A stretch of DNA of 64,000 nt from Castor canadensis (taxonomy: Eukaryota > Chordata > Mammalia > Rodentia > Castoridae). The notes below the pieces were generated by a model that worked only from the letters and a program-made list of their open reading frames with translations, was not told the DNA's origin and did not search any database. The DNA lies in the NCBI RefSeq assembly GCF_047511655.1, contig NC_133403.1:15125014-15189013 (forward strand), given 5' to 3'. Made by a program: the position numbers and the translations under genes. Positions within the stretch are counted from its first letter, which is position 1. Every line of letters starts with the position of its first letter. Of this stretch, positions 24,514 through 37,310 are shown piece by piece.

Positions 24514-24709
24514 CATAAACATAGTTATATTCAGTGAATGCTAATTAAGTTGTAAATTCAATTTACTAGCATTTCTTTACTAAACAGCAACTTGTATTAA
24601 TACTAAATATAAATGAATACAAAGAAATCTTCTGGCATTAAATTATTTAATATCATAAAATACACTATGACAGAGAAAATACTATACCCTTTATACAGAT
24701 GATGAAGTG

Positions 24710-25110
24710 AAGTGAGTTCCAGGTCATCCAGGGCTTCATGGGAAGTCCAACTGTAGCATGGGTCTCTGTCAGAGTGAGTTCCAGGTCTCCCTGGACTTCC
24801 TGTCTGCACCACACAGTGAGTTCAATATGACAAGTGTATGACAGGGAGATCAAGTGAAACTTGTTTGTCCCAGTTAGCTCAAGGCCAGCCTGGACTACAC
24901 AGTGAGTTCAAGCTCACATGGGGAAATGTGATCTCAAGGATGACCTAGGGCTCATTGGGAGTTCAAGGCCAGCCAGGGATTTCAGGGAGTTGAAGAAATG
25001 CCTGTGCAACTAAGTGATTTCAAGGCTGGCCTGGGCTCATACTGTGTTTTTTGTGTAGTCTTGGTGATATAGTGTGTTCCTGTCCAGGCTGGGCTACAAC
25101 TTTATTCCAA
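24710..25110 (+). repeat. B1-core-like minisatellite (example tract)
   Basis: About a dozen imperfect units of roughly 30 bases built around GAGTTCAAGGCCAGCCTGG and ending in a CACAGT-type stretch. Equivalent tracts lie at 26310-26720, 27880-28085, 28440-28830, 29560-29980, 31170-31560, 37140-37310, 37980-38390 and 40310-40720, and in reverse at 22290-22660, 31720-32090, 34520-34870 and 36030-36390. The motif is the middle of a B1 SINE, which itself holds two imperfect copies of it. Confidence 0.8.
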
Positions 25111-25140
25111 GTTGGCTTTATTGAGAGAGTATGTCTCAAG

Positions 25141-26740
25141 CATGCTTAGTAGAAGACATTTTTTCCATCCCAAAGCCCCCAAAACCAAAGAAATCTTCTC
25201 TTTCTTAAATACCTACTACTTCTGATATCAGTCCTGGGCTGCCTCTTCTAGGTTTGGGCCAATCTGATTCCTTGTTGATAGGAAGAAGATTTAAGACTTG
25301 TTCATGCTTAGGATCTTGAGGCAGAACAAATGGGTGGTAAGACACCTCAGAACCCTATTTTCACTCTCCAACTCCCTGTTTCACTGTAGCATAGGCTACA
25401 TGTGAAGAGTGGAATACCCGCACAGCTGTGTTGAGTGCCCATGTGGACTTGCTGTAACTGTCCAGTTTCCTGATGCTCAATTTCCCTGAGATGTCATCCC
25501 CAAACCATATGGGTAGATTTGTGCAAGTTGTTAGTCCTTAGCTACCCATTCTGCCATAGTCACTGGTCATGCAGCAGATGCTCAACCCTTTCAAATTTCC
25601 ATAGTGTGAACTCACTGTGAAGTCATAACAAAGACTTATATGATTCATTACACTACATAGGCACTTTCTTTGTGACTCCACCCCCTCCATGCTAAAATCA
25701 ACATGTCTGGCTGTTTCTGGGCAGCACCTTCTTGCAAGAAGATCTTCTTATCCTCCAAGTTCCCGGATAAAGTTTCTGGAACCAAACTGTATAAGATTGA
25801 ATTGAATAAAATTTCTAAGGAAGTCCTAAAAACCCAAAGTCTCAATTATAACTTAAGTATAGAGGATGTGAAACTGATATACAATGCACAAGAATACCTC
25901 AAGCTATTTAGAATTGCTTCACCCATTAATAGTAGTTTTACCCTGGACAAGTCACCTCACCTCTCAGAAGTACATCTTTAATCACCAGAGGATATTGTCT
26001 AAGGTGGACGTGAAAATTTCACCAATAGGAATCGGTGGAATTTTATTCTCTATTTCTGTCAATCTGTCTGTATGAAAACACACATGCACACACACACACA
26101 AACACACACATACAGATACACACACAAACAGGGGTGTATTCAATTTATGCTAAATACTATTTTGTAAGTTTATTTATTAGCATTTACTTGGTAAATAGCA
26201 ACTTTCAGTAATACCAAATATCATTGAATACAAAGACTCTCCTGCAGTAAATTATTTAATTTCATAAAATATCCTGTGCACAGGAAATATTAAACCTTTT
26301 ATACAATGAAGAAATGGAGTGAGTTCAATGTCAGCCCAGGCCTCAGGGTTAGTCCAGCAGCAGCCTCAGTATCATAGTGAGTTCAAGGACTCCATGGACA
26401 GCTGTGCTATACCAAAGAGTGAGTTCAGGTCAGCCAATGTGTGACAGTGATCTCAAGGGCAACCTGGCCATGGTGAGTTCAAGGCCAGTCTGGTCTGCAC
26501 AGAGTGTTCAGTACCACTCAGAGCAAAAGTTATTTCAAGGATAAACTAGGCCTCACTGTGAGTTCAAGTCCAGCCTGGGCTGGCAGCGAGTTGAACAGGG
26601 TACAGTGCCACACACTGAGTTCAAGGCTGATCTGGGCCTTGTAGTGTGCTTAAGGCTAGCCTTAGTGAAACTGTGTGCTCTTCTCCAGCCTAGACTACAC
26701 AGTTATGTATACAGTGCCTGGAATATATTGGGAAACTTTG
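25141..26740 (+). repeat. Array 1 unit F2 (complete)
   Basis: A complete copy with (CA)n near 26078-26130 and a minisatellite at 26310-26720. The donor position has changed (CCCTGAGATGTC near 25486), so no splice donor remains on the reverse strand. Confidence 0.88.
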
Positions 26741-28085
26741 TCTGAAACATGCCAAGCTGAAGGCAATTGTTTCCATCCCCAGCCTCCCATACCAAATAAA
26801 TCAACTGTTTCTGAAACACTTCTCTGCTTCTTATAATAGTGTCATGCTGTCGACCCTAGATTTGGGCACACCTGATATCTAGATGCTGGGGGAGAGATTT
26901 AACCCTAGTTCACACAGGATCATGAGGCAGAAGAAAAGTTTCATAAGCTCATGCACAGCCATGTGACCTCCCTCCAACTCTCTTGGTGAGTACTGCATAG
27001 ACTGCATGTAAACAGTGAATACCCCGACACTGCTGTGCTGAGAATGGTCATGTGGACCTGCTGAACCTGCCAATCTTCCTGATGTCCATCTTACTTGATA
27101 TGTGTGCCCAGCCCACCCAGGAACATTCCTCAGGGTTATTCCTCCTTTGCTGCCCATTCTGCCATAGTCACTGGCCAGGCAGCAGCTCTCAGCTCTTTCA
27201 AGTTGCCAGAGTTGTTAACCCACTGTTATATCATAGCAAACCATGATTGGTTGGTTCTAATGTATAGGTACTTCCATGGCCCTGCACCCTTCAGACTACA
27301 TCAGCATGGCTGGCATCTCTTTATTAGCAAGAAGATCCCCATTCTCCTCCAAGTTCCCCAGTTTCTAGAATAAAATTTTACAAAGGTGAATTCATATAAA
27401 ATTTCTGATGATTTCCTAAAATCTCAAATGTCTTTATTATAATTTGGAGTTAGAGGAATTGATCTTGATATAGAATGCAAAAATGCCTCAAGCTATTTAG
27501 AATTCCTTCAGTCATTACTGGATGTTTTAATTACACAAATCAGTTCATCTCACAGAAGTATACTCTCAATCACCATATGATGTTAGGTGGACCAGAAATG
27601 TTCACCATCAGGAATCAATGGATGCTTACTGTCTGTCTCTGTCTCTCTGTCTGTATCAAGCACACAAGCAAACACACACATACACAACTATTGGCATATT
27701 CACTATATGCTAAAATTACTTTATAAATTAATTTATTACCATTTATGTACCAAACAACTTCTAGTTAATATCAAGTGTAATTGAATACAAAGACACTCGA
27801 CTGTATTAGATTATTTAATTTCATAAAGCATTCTATAATACAGTAATTATTATATGCTTTATACAGATGAAAATGTGGGGTTAGTTCAAGGGCTGGCAGG
27901 GTCTCATGGTGAGTCTCAGTCCAGCCTGGGTCTCGAAGTGGGTTCAAAGACTTCCTGGACTGTTGGCCTGTATCACAAAATGAGTTAAGGTTGGCCAGTG
28001 TGTGACAGTGAGTTCAAGGGCAACCTGTCTGTCAAAATTTGTTCAAGGCCAGCCTACTATGCACAATGATTTCAAGGCCATTCAG
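26741..28085 (+). repeat. Array 1 unit F3 (3'-shortened)
   Basis: Complete up to the minisatellite (27880-28085), then it jumps inside that tract to the middle of the next copy. Confidence 0.85.
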
Positions 28086-28185
28086 GGCGAATTTGAACTT
28101 CAATCACATTAGGATGATTCCTGAAATGGTCCTGAAAAGTTCAGCACCAGGAATCAGTGGATTCTTATTTTCTGTCTCTGCTAAA

Positions 28186-28232
<47 letters not shown>

Positions 28233-28850
28233 CATGCACACATACACACATACACAGGAACTTGTAAATTAAATATTACTTATAAAATTAAATTATTAGC
28301 ATTTATCTTGTAAACTGTAAAACTTCCAGTATTACCAAATATTGTTAAATATCAAGAATTCATCCCTCATTATATTATTTCAAAAAAAATCCTTTGAGAC
28401 AGGAAATATTACAACCTTTACAGAGATGAAGTTCAGATATTACCCAATCAACCAGGTTCATCATTATGAGTTCACCTGAAAAATGGATCTCATACTGAGT
28501 TCAAGTCCACCCTGGACTGGTGGTCTGTTCCACACCAAGACTTCAGGATGGCCTGTGAGTGACAGTGACTTCATGGCAGCCTGTGTGCCACAGTGAGTTC
28601 TAGTCAGCCTGGTCTGCACAGAGAATTCAAGGCCATCCAATGAGAATGTGATTTCAAGGATTATCTAGGCCTCACTGTCAGTTCAAGGCCAGGCTGAACA
28701 AGTGAGTTGAAGAGGGGCCTATGTTGCAGAAAGATTTTAAGTCTGACCTGAACCCCATAGTGTGTTTAATGCTGGCCTTGGTGAAACAATGTGTTTTGTC
28801 TAGACTTTGGCTATATTTCTGCTTAGTTTGTCTCAAGCAAACTAAGAAGG
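28086..28850 (+). repeat. Array 1 unit F4 (partial)
   Basis: Begins at the MIR-like half near CTTCAATCACATTAGGATGA, has the longest pure (CA)n of the array (28187-28230, then imperfect to 28256) and a full minisatellite (28440-28830). Confidence 0.85.
28187..28256. repeat. (CA)n microsatellite
   Basis: Pure CA to about 28230, then CA mixed with TGCATGCACA and CATACACA. Unit F4. Confidence 0.95.
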
Positions 28851-29320
28851 AGGCACGTTTCCATCCCTAGACTACAAAAACCAAGCAAACTTGCTCTTTA
28901 TGAAATATCCTCCTGCTTCTGATATCAGTCCTATAAGGGCTGCCCTAGCTTTGGAACAATTAGATTCCTAGTTGCTGGGGGAGAGATTTAAGCCTAGTAC
29001 ACATTTAGGATTTTGAGGGAGAATAAAGGTCAGAAAACCAGCTCAGATCCCTGTGACCATGCCCCAACTCCCTGGGCAACAACAGCATAGTTTGTATATG
29101 AAGAGTGAGTGGAAATCTGGCCTGGCCTGCACAGTACAAAAACCTCAAGCTATTTAGAATTCTTTCAACCATTCCTAGTAGTTTTATGTTGGCCAAATCC
29201 TTTTACCTGCTAGAATTATAACTTCAATCACCATTGGATATTGCCTTCAGTAAAACTTGATTGTTCACCACCAAAAATTAGTGGATTCTTATTCTTCATC
29301 TCTGTCCTTTGGTCTTTCTC

Positions 29321-29372
<52 letters not shown>

Positions 29373-29990
29373 CATGGGTATATTTAATATATGCTAGATA
29401 TTACTTAGTAATTAATTGGCAATTATTTTCTAAACAGCAAGTTCCTGTACTATCAAATATTGCTGAATACAAAGAAACCCTCCTGCATTAAGTTATTTAA
29501 TTTTGTAAAATATCCTATGAGATAGGTAATATTATACCCTATATACAGATGCAAAAATGAGGTGTGTTCAAGGTCAGCCAGATTTTCACAGTGAATCCAT
29601 GTCCAGCTTAGGACTTAGAGGGTGGTCAAGGCCTCCCTGAACTGCCTGACTATATCATACAGTGAGTACATGTGAGCCAGTGTGTGACAGTGAGATCAAT
29701 GGCAGCCTATGTGCTGCAGTGAACTCAAGGCAAGCCTGGTCTGCACAGTGAGTTCAAGGCTACTCAGGGCTAATGTGATTTTAAGGATGAACTTATCCTC
29801 ACTGCCAGTGCAAGGACAGCCTAGGATGCCAGTGAGAAGTCTGGCCTTGGCTGCACAATGAGTTCCAGACTTGCTTGAATCTCATTGTGTCTTTAAGGCT
29901 GGCCTTGGTGAAGCCGTGTGTATCTGTCCAGACTGGGCAACACAGATATTCATGGTCTGCCTAAGCTATATTTTGAGAGTCTGTCTCAAG
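28851..29990 (+). repeat. Array 1 unit F5 (promoter-like block deleted)
   Basis: An internal deletion joins 29110 to the segment starting ACAAAAACCTCAAGC at about 29136. The junction holds a short CTGGCCTGGCCTGCACAGT piece that looks like minisatellite. (CA)n at 29322-29364. Confidence 0.85.
29322..29364. repeat. (CA)n microsatellite
   Basis: Pure CA dinucleotide run in unit F5. Confidence 0.95.
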
Positions 29991-31595
29991 AATGCCTAGA
30001 AGAAGGCACATGTTTATGTCCTGATAACAAAAAACAAATAAGCCTGCATTTCTGAATTCACTGCTCCTTCTGATATCAGTCCTTGATGACTGTCTTGGCT
30101 TGACAAATCCAACGTGTACATTCTGGGAAAGTGCTTAATGGCTAGTTTATGCTTAGAAGGTAGAGGCAGAAGTAAAGTTCAGTAAGCCAGTAAAGAGGCC
30201 TGTGAACACCCTTCCAATTCCTGGGTCACCTAAACATGGGCTGGATGTGAAGAGTGGAATCCCATTTCACTGCTGTGCTGAGAGTGGCTATATGTTACTG
30301 CTGCCCCTGACAAGCTCCCTTATACTCAACTTATTTGAAATGTTCCACAGAACTGGATTCTTCCAGATTCCTTTGCTTGCTCACACAGCCATAGTTAATG
30401 GACAGGTAGCAGCTGCTTAGTCATTTCAAGTTTTCACTTTTTAACCCACTGTGACATGATAACAAATGCTTTTGTGATTGGTTACACTGCTTAGTCACTT
30501 TGCTCTGCAGCCCTGGCCCGTTCAACCTACACCAGAATGGCTGGAAGCTCTTGGGGCACATTTTGGAAAGGTCACTGTCCTCCTCCAAGTTCCCAAGTCA
30601 ATTGTCTTGAACTGAATTATATAAAGTTGAATTGGGATAAAATATCTAATGATTTCCAAAGAACTAAAAAATCTTGATTATAATTTGGGTATAAAGAAAG
30701 TGACTACTGATTGTGAGTGTGAAAACTCCTTAAGCTACTTAGAATTACTTCAGGTATTTCTACTATTTTACCATGAAATAATCAGTTTACCACTAAGAAA
30801 TATATCTTCATCAAAATAGTATGTTACCTTAGGTGGAACTGAAATGTTAACTACCAGGAATCAATGGATTCTTATTCTGTGTTTCACTATCTTTCTGTCC
30901 ATACACACACATACACAGACACACAGACACACACACATACACACACACATACACATGCACACATAAACACACACAGAGAAACATGAATATATTCAATTTT
31001 TATGCTAAATATTACTTAGTAAATTAATTTATTACCATTTATCTAGTAAACAGCAACTTCCAGTAATACCAAATATTACTGAATACTAATAAAACCTCAT
31101 GCATTAAATTGTTTAACTTCATAAAATATCCTGTGAGACAGGAAATATTATATCCTTTATACAGATGAAGAAATGAAGTGAGTTCAAGGTCAGAAAGGAC
31201 CTCATTGTGAGTTCAACTCCAGCAAGGTCATCAGAGTGAGTTCAGGGCCTCCCTGGGCTGCAGACCTGTACAACACAGTGAGATCAGTTAGACCAGTGCA
31301 TGGTAGTAAGTTCAAGGGCAACCTGTGTGCCACAGTAAGTTGAGGACACCAAGGCCAATTGTTATTTCAAGGATAAAGTAGCCCTACTGTGACTTCAAGT
31401 CTAGACTGGGCTGGCAAAGAGTTCAATATGGGCCTGTGCCACAGAGTGAGTTCATGTCTGGTCTGGGCCTCATAGTCTGTATGAGTTGAGTGTATTCTTG
31501 TCCAAAGTGGGCCACTTAATTCAAGGTCAACCTGGGCTTAATTAGTGGAATTGCATTAAGCAAACGTGCCAGAAAGTATTTGTTTCCACAACCAG
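29991..31595 (+). repeat. Array 1 unit F6 (complete)
   Basis: A complete copy. On the reverse strand it keeps a CCAAT box (ATTGG at 30477-30481) and a TCATGTCA CRE-like site (30452-30459). Imperfect (CA)n at 30900-30975, minisatellite 31170-31560. Confidence 0.88.
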
Positions 31596-33100
31596 AAGTT
31601 GGATTTATATCAGTAGTTGGTATTTCAGAAAGAGGAGGTTTGTGTGGTCTGGGGAAGGAAATAAGAGCCATCTCTTAGGGTTGCATGAGATAGAATCTCA
31701 CAATATTTCTCAAGCAGGCCTTCAAATAACTGTGTAACCAATCTGGACAGGAAGACAGTTTCACCATGGCTGGCCTTAAACACACCAGGAGACCTAAGTC
31801 AGATTTGCAGCCCAGGCCCTTCTTCAACTTGCTGGCAGCCCAGGCTGGTCTTGAACTCACACTGAATCCTAGGTCATCCTTGAAATCACATGTGCCTTGG
31901 TTGGTCTTGAACTCTCTGTGGCACACAGGCAACCCTGGAACTCACTATCACCAATTGACTGACCTAGACTAATGGTGAGGTACAGACTGGTAGTCCAGAA
32001 AGGCCTTGAACTCATTCTAGGTTTAGGCTGGAGATACACTTACTGTGAGCCAGGATGGCATTAAATTCACTCTGTTTCATCTGTGTAGTGGGTATAATAT
32101 TTCTTTCACTTAGGATATTTTATAATTTAATGCAAAAATGTTTCTTTGTATGTAGTAATACTTGGTATTACTGATAGTTTATGTTTATTACATAAGTGCT
32201 AATAAATTAATTTTTTCTGTAATATTTAGCATACATTGAATATACCCATGTTTGTGTGTGTCATTATGTGTGTTTGGGTGTTTTTGTGTGTTTCAAAGAC
32301 AGAGAGAGAGAATAAGAATCCATTAATTCCTAGTAGTGAACATTTTAGTCACCTAAGGTAACATCCTATGTTGATTGAAGGTGAATTTCTGAGATTTCTA
32401 AGAGGTGATGTCACTTTTCCAAGGTAAAGCTACTAGCAATGCCTGAGGGAAATATTAATAGCTTAAGGTGTTTTGTACTCTCTATCTGTAGTCACTTCCT
32501 CTGTACCTAGCTTATAATCAAGGTTTCTGACATTTTGGGAAATTATTAGAAATTTTATACCAAATCAACTTTGTACAATTTGGTTCCAGAAAACTGACTA
32601 CGAAACTTGGAGGTGGGCAGTGATATCCTTGCTAAAAAATGTTTCTCAGGAGCTGCCAGCCTTCTGAGTATAGCCTGGAAGGGCAAAGCCATAGGCAGTG
32701 TAACCAATCAGAAAAGCATTTGTTGTGATGTCACAGGGTATTAAATTCCCTGTGACTTTGCAAGGGTTGAGAAGCTGATTCCTGTTCAGTGGCTATGACA
32801 AAGGGGCAGCAAAAGAATAAGAACATGGAGGAAGTTGCTCCTGTGGTGTGCAGAAGACATCTTAGTTAAGTTAATCATCAGGAAACTAGGCTGATACTGC
32901 AGGTCTACATGGCCATTCTCAGCACAGCAGAGACAGAGGAATCTATGCCTTACCTCCAGCCTTTGCTTTGGTGACCCAGGGAGTTTGATTTTGACAACAG
33001 AAATATTGGCTTGATAACAGACAATTTCTTCTGCCTCCAGATACTAAAAATGTGCTAAGCTTACAAATCTCTCTCAATAAACATTCAGGTTGGCCCAACC
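31596..33100 (-). repeat. Array 1 unit R2 (complete)
   Basis: Reverse copy: minisatellite 31720-32090, TG-rich tract near 32250-32290, promoter-like block at 32704-32746, altered donor near 32866 (TTAGTTAAGT) and acceptor-like TTTCTTCTGCCTCCAG ending at 33040. Confidence 0.88.
32704..32746 (+). promoter_or_regulatory. Promoter-like block of array unit R2
   Basis: CCAATCAG at 32704-32711, TGATGTCA (one base from a full CRE) at 32726-32733 and an ATTAAAT TATA-like site about 10 bases later. The same three sites in the same spacing recur in other units (23289-23330, 35505-35542, and in reverse near 30445-30485). Recurrence in decayed copies shows common descent, not function; whether it drives transcription is inference. 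Confidence 0.45.
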
Positions 33101-33615
33101 ACCTTCTCCAATCACCTTTCTGGAACCAAATTAACAATATTGAATAAGGCCAAAATTTCTAAAAATTTCCAAGAAACTTTAAGACCTGATTATAATTTGA
33201 GTATAGAAGTGTCTCCTGATTAAGACTGCACAAACATATCAAGCTATTAAGAATTCCTTCAGCCATTACTAATAGTTTTATCTTGGACATGGGAGTTCCC
33301 TTCAAATAAGAATAACTTTCAATTGACCTAGTATGTTCCCTTACATAGATCTGAAATGTTCACCACCCAGAATCAGTGAATTCTTATTCTTGGTCTCTGT
33401 CTCTCTGTTTCTATCAAAACACATAAACACACACAGCCACAAACACACATACACACACATAAACACAATCATGGGTATATTCAATGTATGCTAAATACTC
33501 CATTGTAAATAAATTTAAGAGCATGGGAGAGGCAGATTCCTCCAGGTTGTTCCTTCTTTGATGCACAATGCTGCAATAGCCCTGGCCATGTAGCAGCTGC
33601 TACAACATTTCAGTG
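33101..33615 (+). repeat. Array 1 unit F7 (partial)
   Basis: Covers the MIR-like half, CA-rich DNA (33418-33470) and, after a jump near 33520, the stretch that reads TAGCAGCTGCTACAACATTT. It changes to R orientation at about 33615. Confidence 0.75.
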
Positions 33616-33800
33616 TTCTATGATGTAGGGAAGTCATCTCAGGTAAGTTGAGCAGCAAGAAGCTGGGCAGGTCCAGAGCTCCACACGGTGTCTCAGAGCA
33701 TCAGAGAAGAATCAGGGGATTCCATTCTTCACATCTAGCCAACAGTAGAGTGATCCAGGATGTTGGAGGCTAGCCACAGGAATCTCTGCTGGCTTACCGA
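33616..33800 (-). repeat. Array 1 unit R3 (short fragment with splice-donor match)
   Basis: A reverse-oriented fragment containing CATCTCAGGTAAGTTGAG, with the GTAAGT donor at 33643-33648, the best donor match in the array. It jumps near 33800 to R4. Confidence 0.75.
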
Positions 33801-35095
33801 CCTTTTGTGCCACCTGGAGAATTTTGAGAACAGTGATCTTCTTGCCAAAAAAATGGCACCCCTGTTTGGCCCCTCAAGTTGGTGTGGACTGAAGGGGGTG
33901 GCCACAAAGAAGTACCTACATTGTGTAACCATTCAGAAATGCCTTTGATATAACATCACAGTTCATTAAAAAACCCTTGAAATTTGAAATGGTTAAGTAG
34001 CTGCTGCCTCACCAGTGTCTATGGCAGAATAAGTAGCAAAGAGGAAGAATCTGAAGGAATCGTCACCTGTACTGTGGGGAAGACATTTCAGATAAATTGA
34101 GCATCAGAAAGCTGGGCTGCTACAGCAGATCTGCATGCCACTCTGAACACAGAAGAGCAGGAGATTCCACTCTTCCCATGCAGTCTATGCTGTGGTAACC
34201 TTGGGAGTTGGAAGGTGGCAATAAGGCTCTACACTGGTTTACTTATTTTTCTTCTTCTGCCTCCAGGTTGTAAGGGTGAAATAGACTTAAATCTCTCTCC
34301 CAGCACCTAGGCATCATACTTATCTAAACCCATGGCAGCCAGCATGGGACTGGAATCATAAGTAGAGGTATTTCAGAGAGAGGAGTTTTCTTTTGTTTCG
34401 GGATTCTGGGGATGTCCACAAATGCCTTCTGCTTGGTGTGCTTCACAGAGATTTTCCCAAAATATCCCTTGTATGCCTTGAAATAACCGTGTAGCACAGT
34501 CTGGACAGAAACAATGTTTCAACATGGCCAGCCTCAACATGAGGCCAGGCCAGCTGTGAAGTCCAGGCCCTTCTTCAACTCACTGGCAATGCTGGCCTTG
34601 AAGTCACAGTAAGGACTACTTTATTCATGAAATCACATTTGCAATTCATGGCCTTGAATTCTCTTTGCAAACCAGGCTTGTGTTAAACTCACTGTGACAC
34701 TTAGATTGCCCTTGAAACCACTGTCATACACCATCCTACATGAACTCACTGTGTGGTACATGCTGGCAATCCAGGGAGGCCTTTAACTCACTCTGTGGCC
34801 CAGGCTTGAGCTGTGCTCAACTGGAGGCCCTGGATGACCTTGAACTCACTCCATATCTTTGTCTGTGTAAAGTGTATAATATTTTTGTCATATAAAATAT
34901 TTTATTATATTAAATAATATAATGCATGATGACTTTTGTATTTGGTAATATTTTGTATTACTGGAAGTTGCTGTTTTCCAGATAAAAGGTAATAAATTAA
35001 TTTACTTAGTAATATTTAGCATACATTGACTATACCTATTTGTGTGTGTGTGCCTATATGTTTGTGTATGTGCATGTGTGTCAGTGTGTTTTAAT
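33801..35095 (-). repeat. Array 1 unit R4
   Basis: Reverse copy with a degraded CCAAT (CCATTCAG near 33929) and TAACATCACAG (33951-33961), acceptor-like TCTTCTGCCTCCAG ending at 34266, reverse minisatellite 34520-34870, AATAAA near 34992 and TG-rich DNA near 35040-35085. Confidence 0.85.
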
Positions 35096-36635
35096 GAAGA
35101 AAGAGAGACTGAATCAGAGCATAATGATTTACTGATTCCTGGTGCTGAACATTTCAGGTAAACTGAAGGAAACGTCCTATGGTGACTAAAGATATACTTC
35201 TATAAGGTGAACTCAGTTGTCAAGGCAAACTACTTGTAATGGCTGAAGGAACTGTATATAGTGCCAGGTGTTTGGGCACTCTAAGTATACACTTCCTCTA
35301 TACATAAATAATAATCAAGGTTTTTTTGTCTCTTGGAAATTACCAGAAATTTTATCCCATTCCATTTTGCACAATTTGCTTCAAAAAGCTGACTGGGGAA
35401 CTTGTAAGAAAACAGTGATCTTCTTTCCAGAAATAAGTGTATAGGTGTTGCAACTATGTTTTTTTAGGCAGTAGGGAGCAGGGTCAAGTTCCTATAGAGT
35501 GTAACCAATCAGAAAAGCCTTTTTTATGATGTCACAGTTGCTTAAGAGCCCTAGAACTTTGATAGGGCTGTGGAGCTTCTGACTGTCCAATGGCTATGGC
35601 TGCATGAGCCCCAAGGAGGAAGAACCTTGAGGAATCTGCCCCTGTGGTGAGGGGAAGACATCTCAGGTGGTTTAGAATCAAGAATCTAGGCAGGTACAGC
35701 AGGTCCACAAAGTCTCTCTCAGCACATAAGAGTCAGGGTATTCTACTCTTCACATGAAGCCTATACTGCAGTGACCCAGAGAACCAGAGGTCTCTGTACT
35801 GGCTTATCAACTTTTTCTTCTGTCTCCTGATCCTAAGCATGAATGAGCCTAACATATCTCTCCAAACACCTAGGCAACAGATCGGCTATGACTTAGGGCA
35901 CTTATCATGGACTGATTCCTGCAGTAAAATTCATTTCACAAGGAGGAGGTTTGTTTGGTTTTTAGGGTTTTAGATTGGAAACAAATGCCTTCTTAATGTG
36001 CTTGAGATAGTCTCCAAATACAACAAAGGCAAGCCTTGTAACAACTGTTCAGCTCAGTCTGTTTTTCCAGAGATGACAATAAAGGTCCAGGCCAGCCTTG
36101 CAATCACTCTGTAGTCCAGGCCCTTCTTAAACTCACCAGTAGCCCATGCTAGCCTTGAACTCACAATGAGGTCCAGTTCTTACTTGAAATCACATATGCC
36201 CAGGGTGGCCTCAAGCTTACTGTGGCACATAAGATGCCCTTGAACTCACTGTCAGGCACTGGTTGACATGAATTTACTCAGTGGTACATGTTTTCAGTCC
36301 AGGGAGGCCTCAAATGAACTCTGAGGCCAAGGCTGATGTTGGGTTCACTATGAGGCTGTTGTTGATCTTGAACTTTTGCCATTTATTCATTTTTATAATG
36401 GGTATGGTATTTCCTGTCTCATAGGTTAGTTTTTGAAATTAAATAATATAATACAGGAGGGTTTCTTCATATTCAGTAACATTAGGTAATACTGCAAATT
36501 GCTGTTTACTAGACAAATGCAATTAAATTAATTTACTAAGTAATATTTAACATGCATTGCATATATCCACATTTGTTTGTGCTTGTGTGTATGTTTATGT
36601 GTTTTGATATAGATACTGAGAAGAATTCAATGACT
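35096..36635 (-). repeat. Array 1 unit R5 (complete)
   Basis: Reverse copy with CCAATCAG at 35505-35512 and TGATGTCA at 35527-35534. The donor is changed to GGTGGTTT near 35655. Reverse minisatellite 36030-36390. Confidence 0.88.
35505..35545 (+). promoter_or_regulatory. Promoter-like block of array unit R5
   Basis: CCAATCAG (35505-35512) and TGATGTCA (35527-35534) are both intact. The TATA-like position reads CTTAAGA and is weak. Confidence 0.4.
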
Positions 36636-37310
36636 TCTGGTGGAGAATTGATATAAAATATCTGATGATTTCCTAAAAATTAAAAAGCCTTGATTATAAT
36701 TTGTGTACAGAGGAAGTGACTTCTGATACAGAGGTGGAAATCACCTCATGCTCTTAAGAATTCATTTAGACATTACTAGTAGTTTCACCTTGGAGAAGTC
36801 AGTTCTCCTCTCAGAAGTATATGTTCAGTCATCATAGGATTTTGCCTTAGGTGGAGTTGAAGTTTTCACCACCAGGATTCAATGGATTCTTAGTCTCTAT
36901 CTCTGTCTTTCTGTCTTGGTCAAAATACAACACACACACATGAACAAACAACACAAATATGTGTATATTAAATGTATGCTAGATATTACTTAGTAGATTA
37001 AGTTATTAGAATTTATCACCTAAACAGAAACTCTCAGTAATACCAACTATTACTGCATACAAAGAAAACTTACTGCATTGAATTATATAATTTCATAAAA
37101 TATCCGTAAGACAGAAAATATTACACTCTTTATACAGATGAAGAAGTGGAGTGACTTCAAGGTCAGCCAGGGTCTCAAGATGAGTCCATCTCCAGCCTGG
37201 GCTGTTCAAGCTATCCCTGGACTGCTGGCATGTACCACACAGGTCAGCCAGTTTATGACAGTGACTTCAAATAAAGGCTGTGTGAGTTAAAGGATCCTGG
37301 TCTGCAAAAG
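36636..37310 (+). repeat. Array 1 unit F8 (partial)
   Basis: Starts at the MIR-like half (GATATAAAATATCTGATGAT) and breaks off inside its minisatellite (37140-37310). Confidence 0.83.

Larger units (their letters stand above)
23546..25140 (+). repeat. Array 1 unit F1 (complete)
   Basis: A complete 1.6 kb copy with a long (CA)n at 24475-24511 and a minisatellite tract at 24710-25110. The CRE-like site reads TGACGTTA at 24037-24044 and keeps a CpG; the CCAAT box is lost. Confidence 0.88.

Noticed and set aside
25703..25981. A 92-residue frame in unit F2 beginning MSGCFWAAPSCKK
   Set aside because: The same segment has stops and indels in the other F units, so there is no sign of protein selection.
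28039..29491. Open frames with long HTHTHT or similar runs
   Set aside because: They are (CA)n microsatellites read in frame; no copy conserves the flanking frame.
31675..31972. Overlapping frames on both strands in unit R2
   Set aside because: They come from the B1-core-like minisatellite, which lacks stops in some frames. Equivalent frames are broken in other units.
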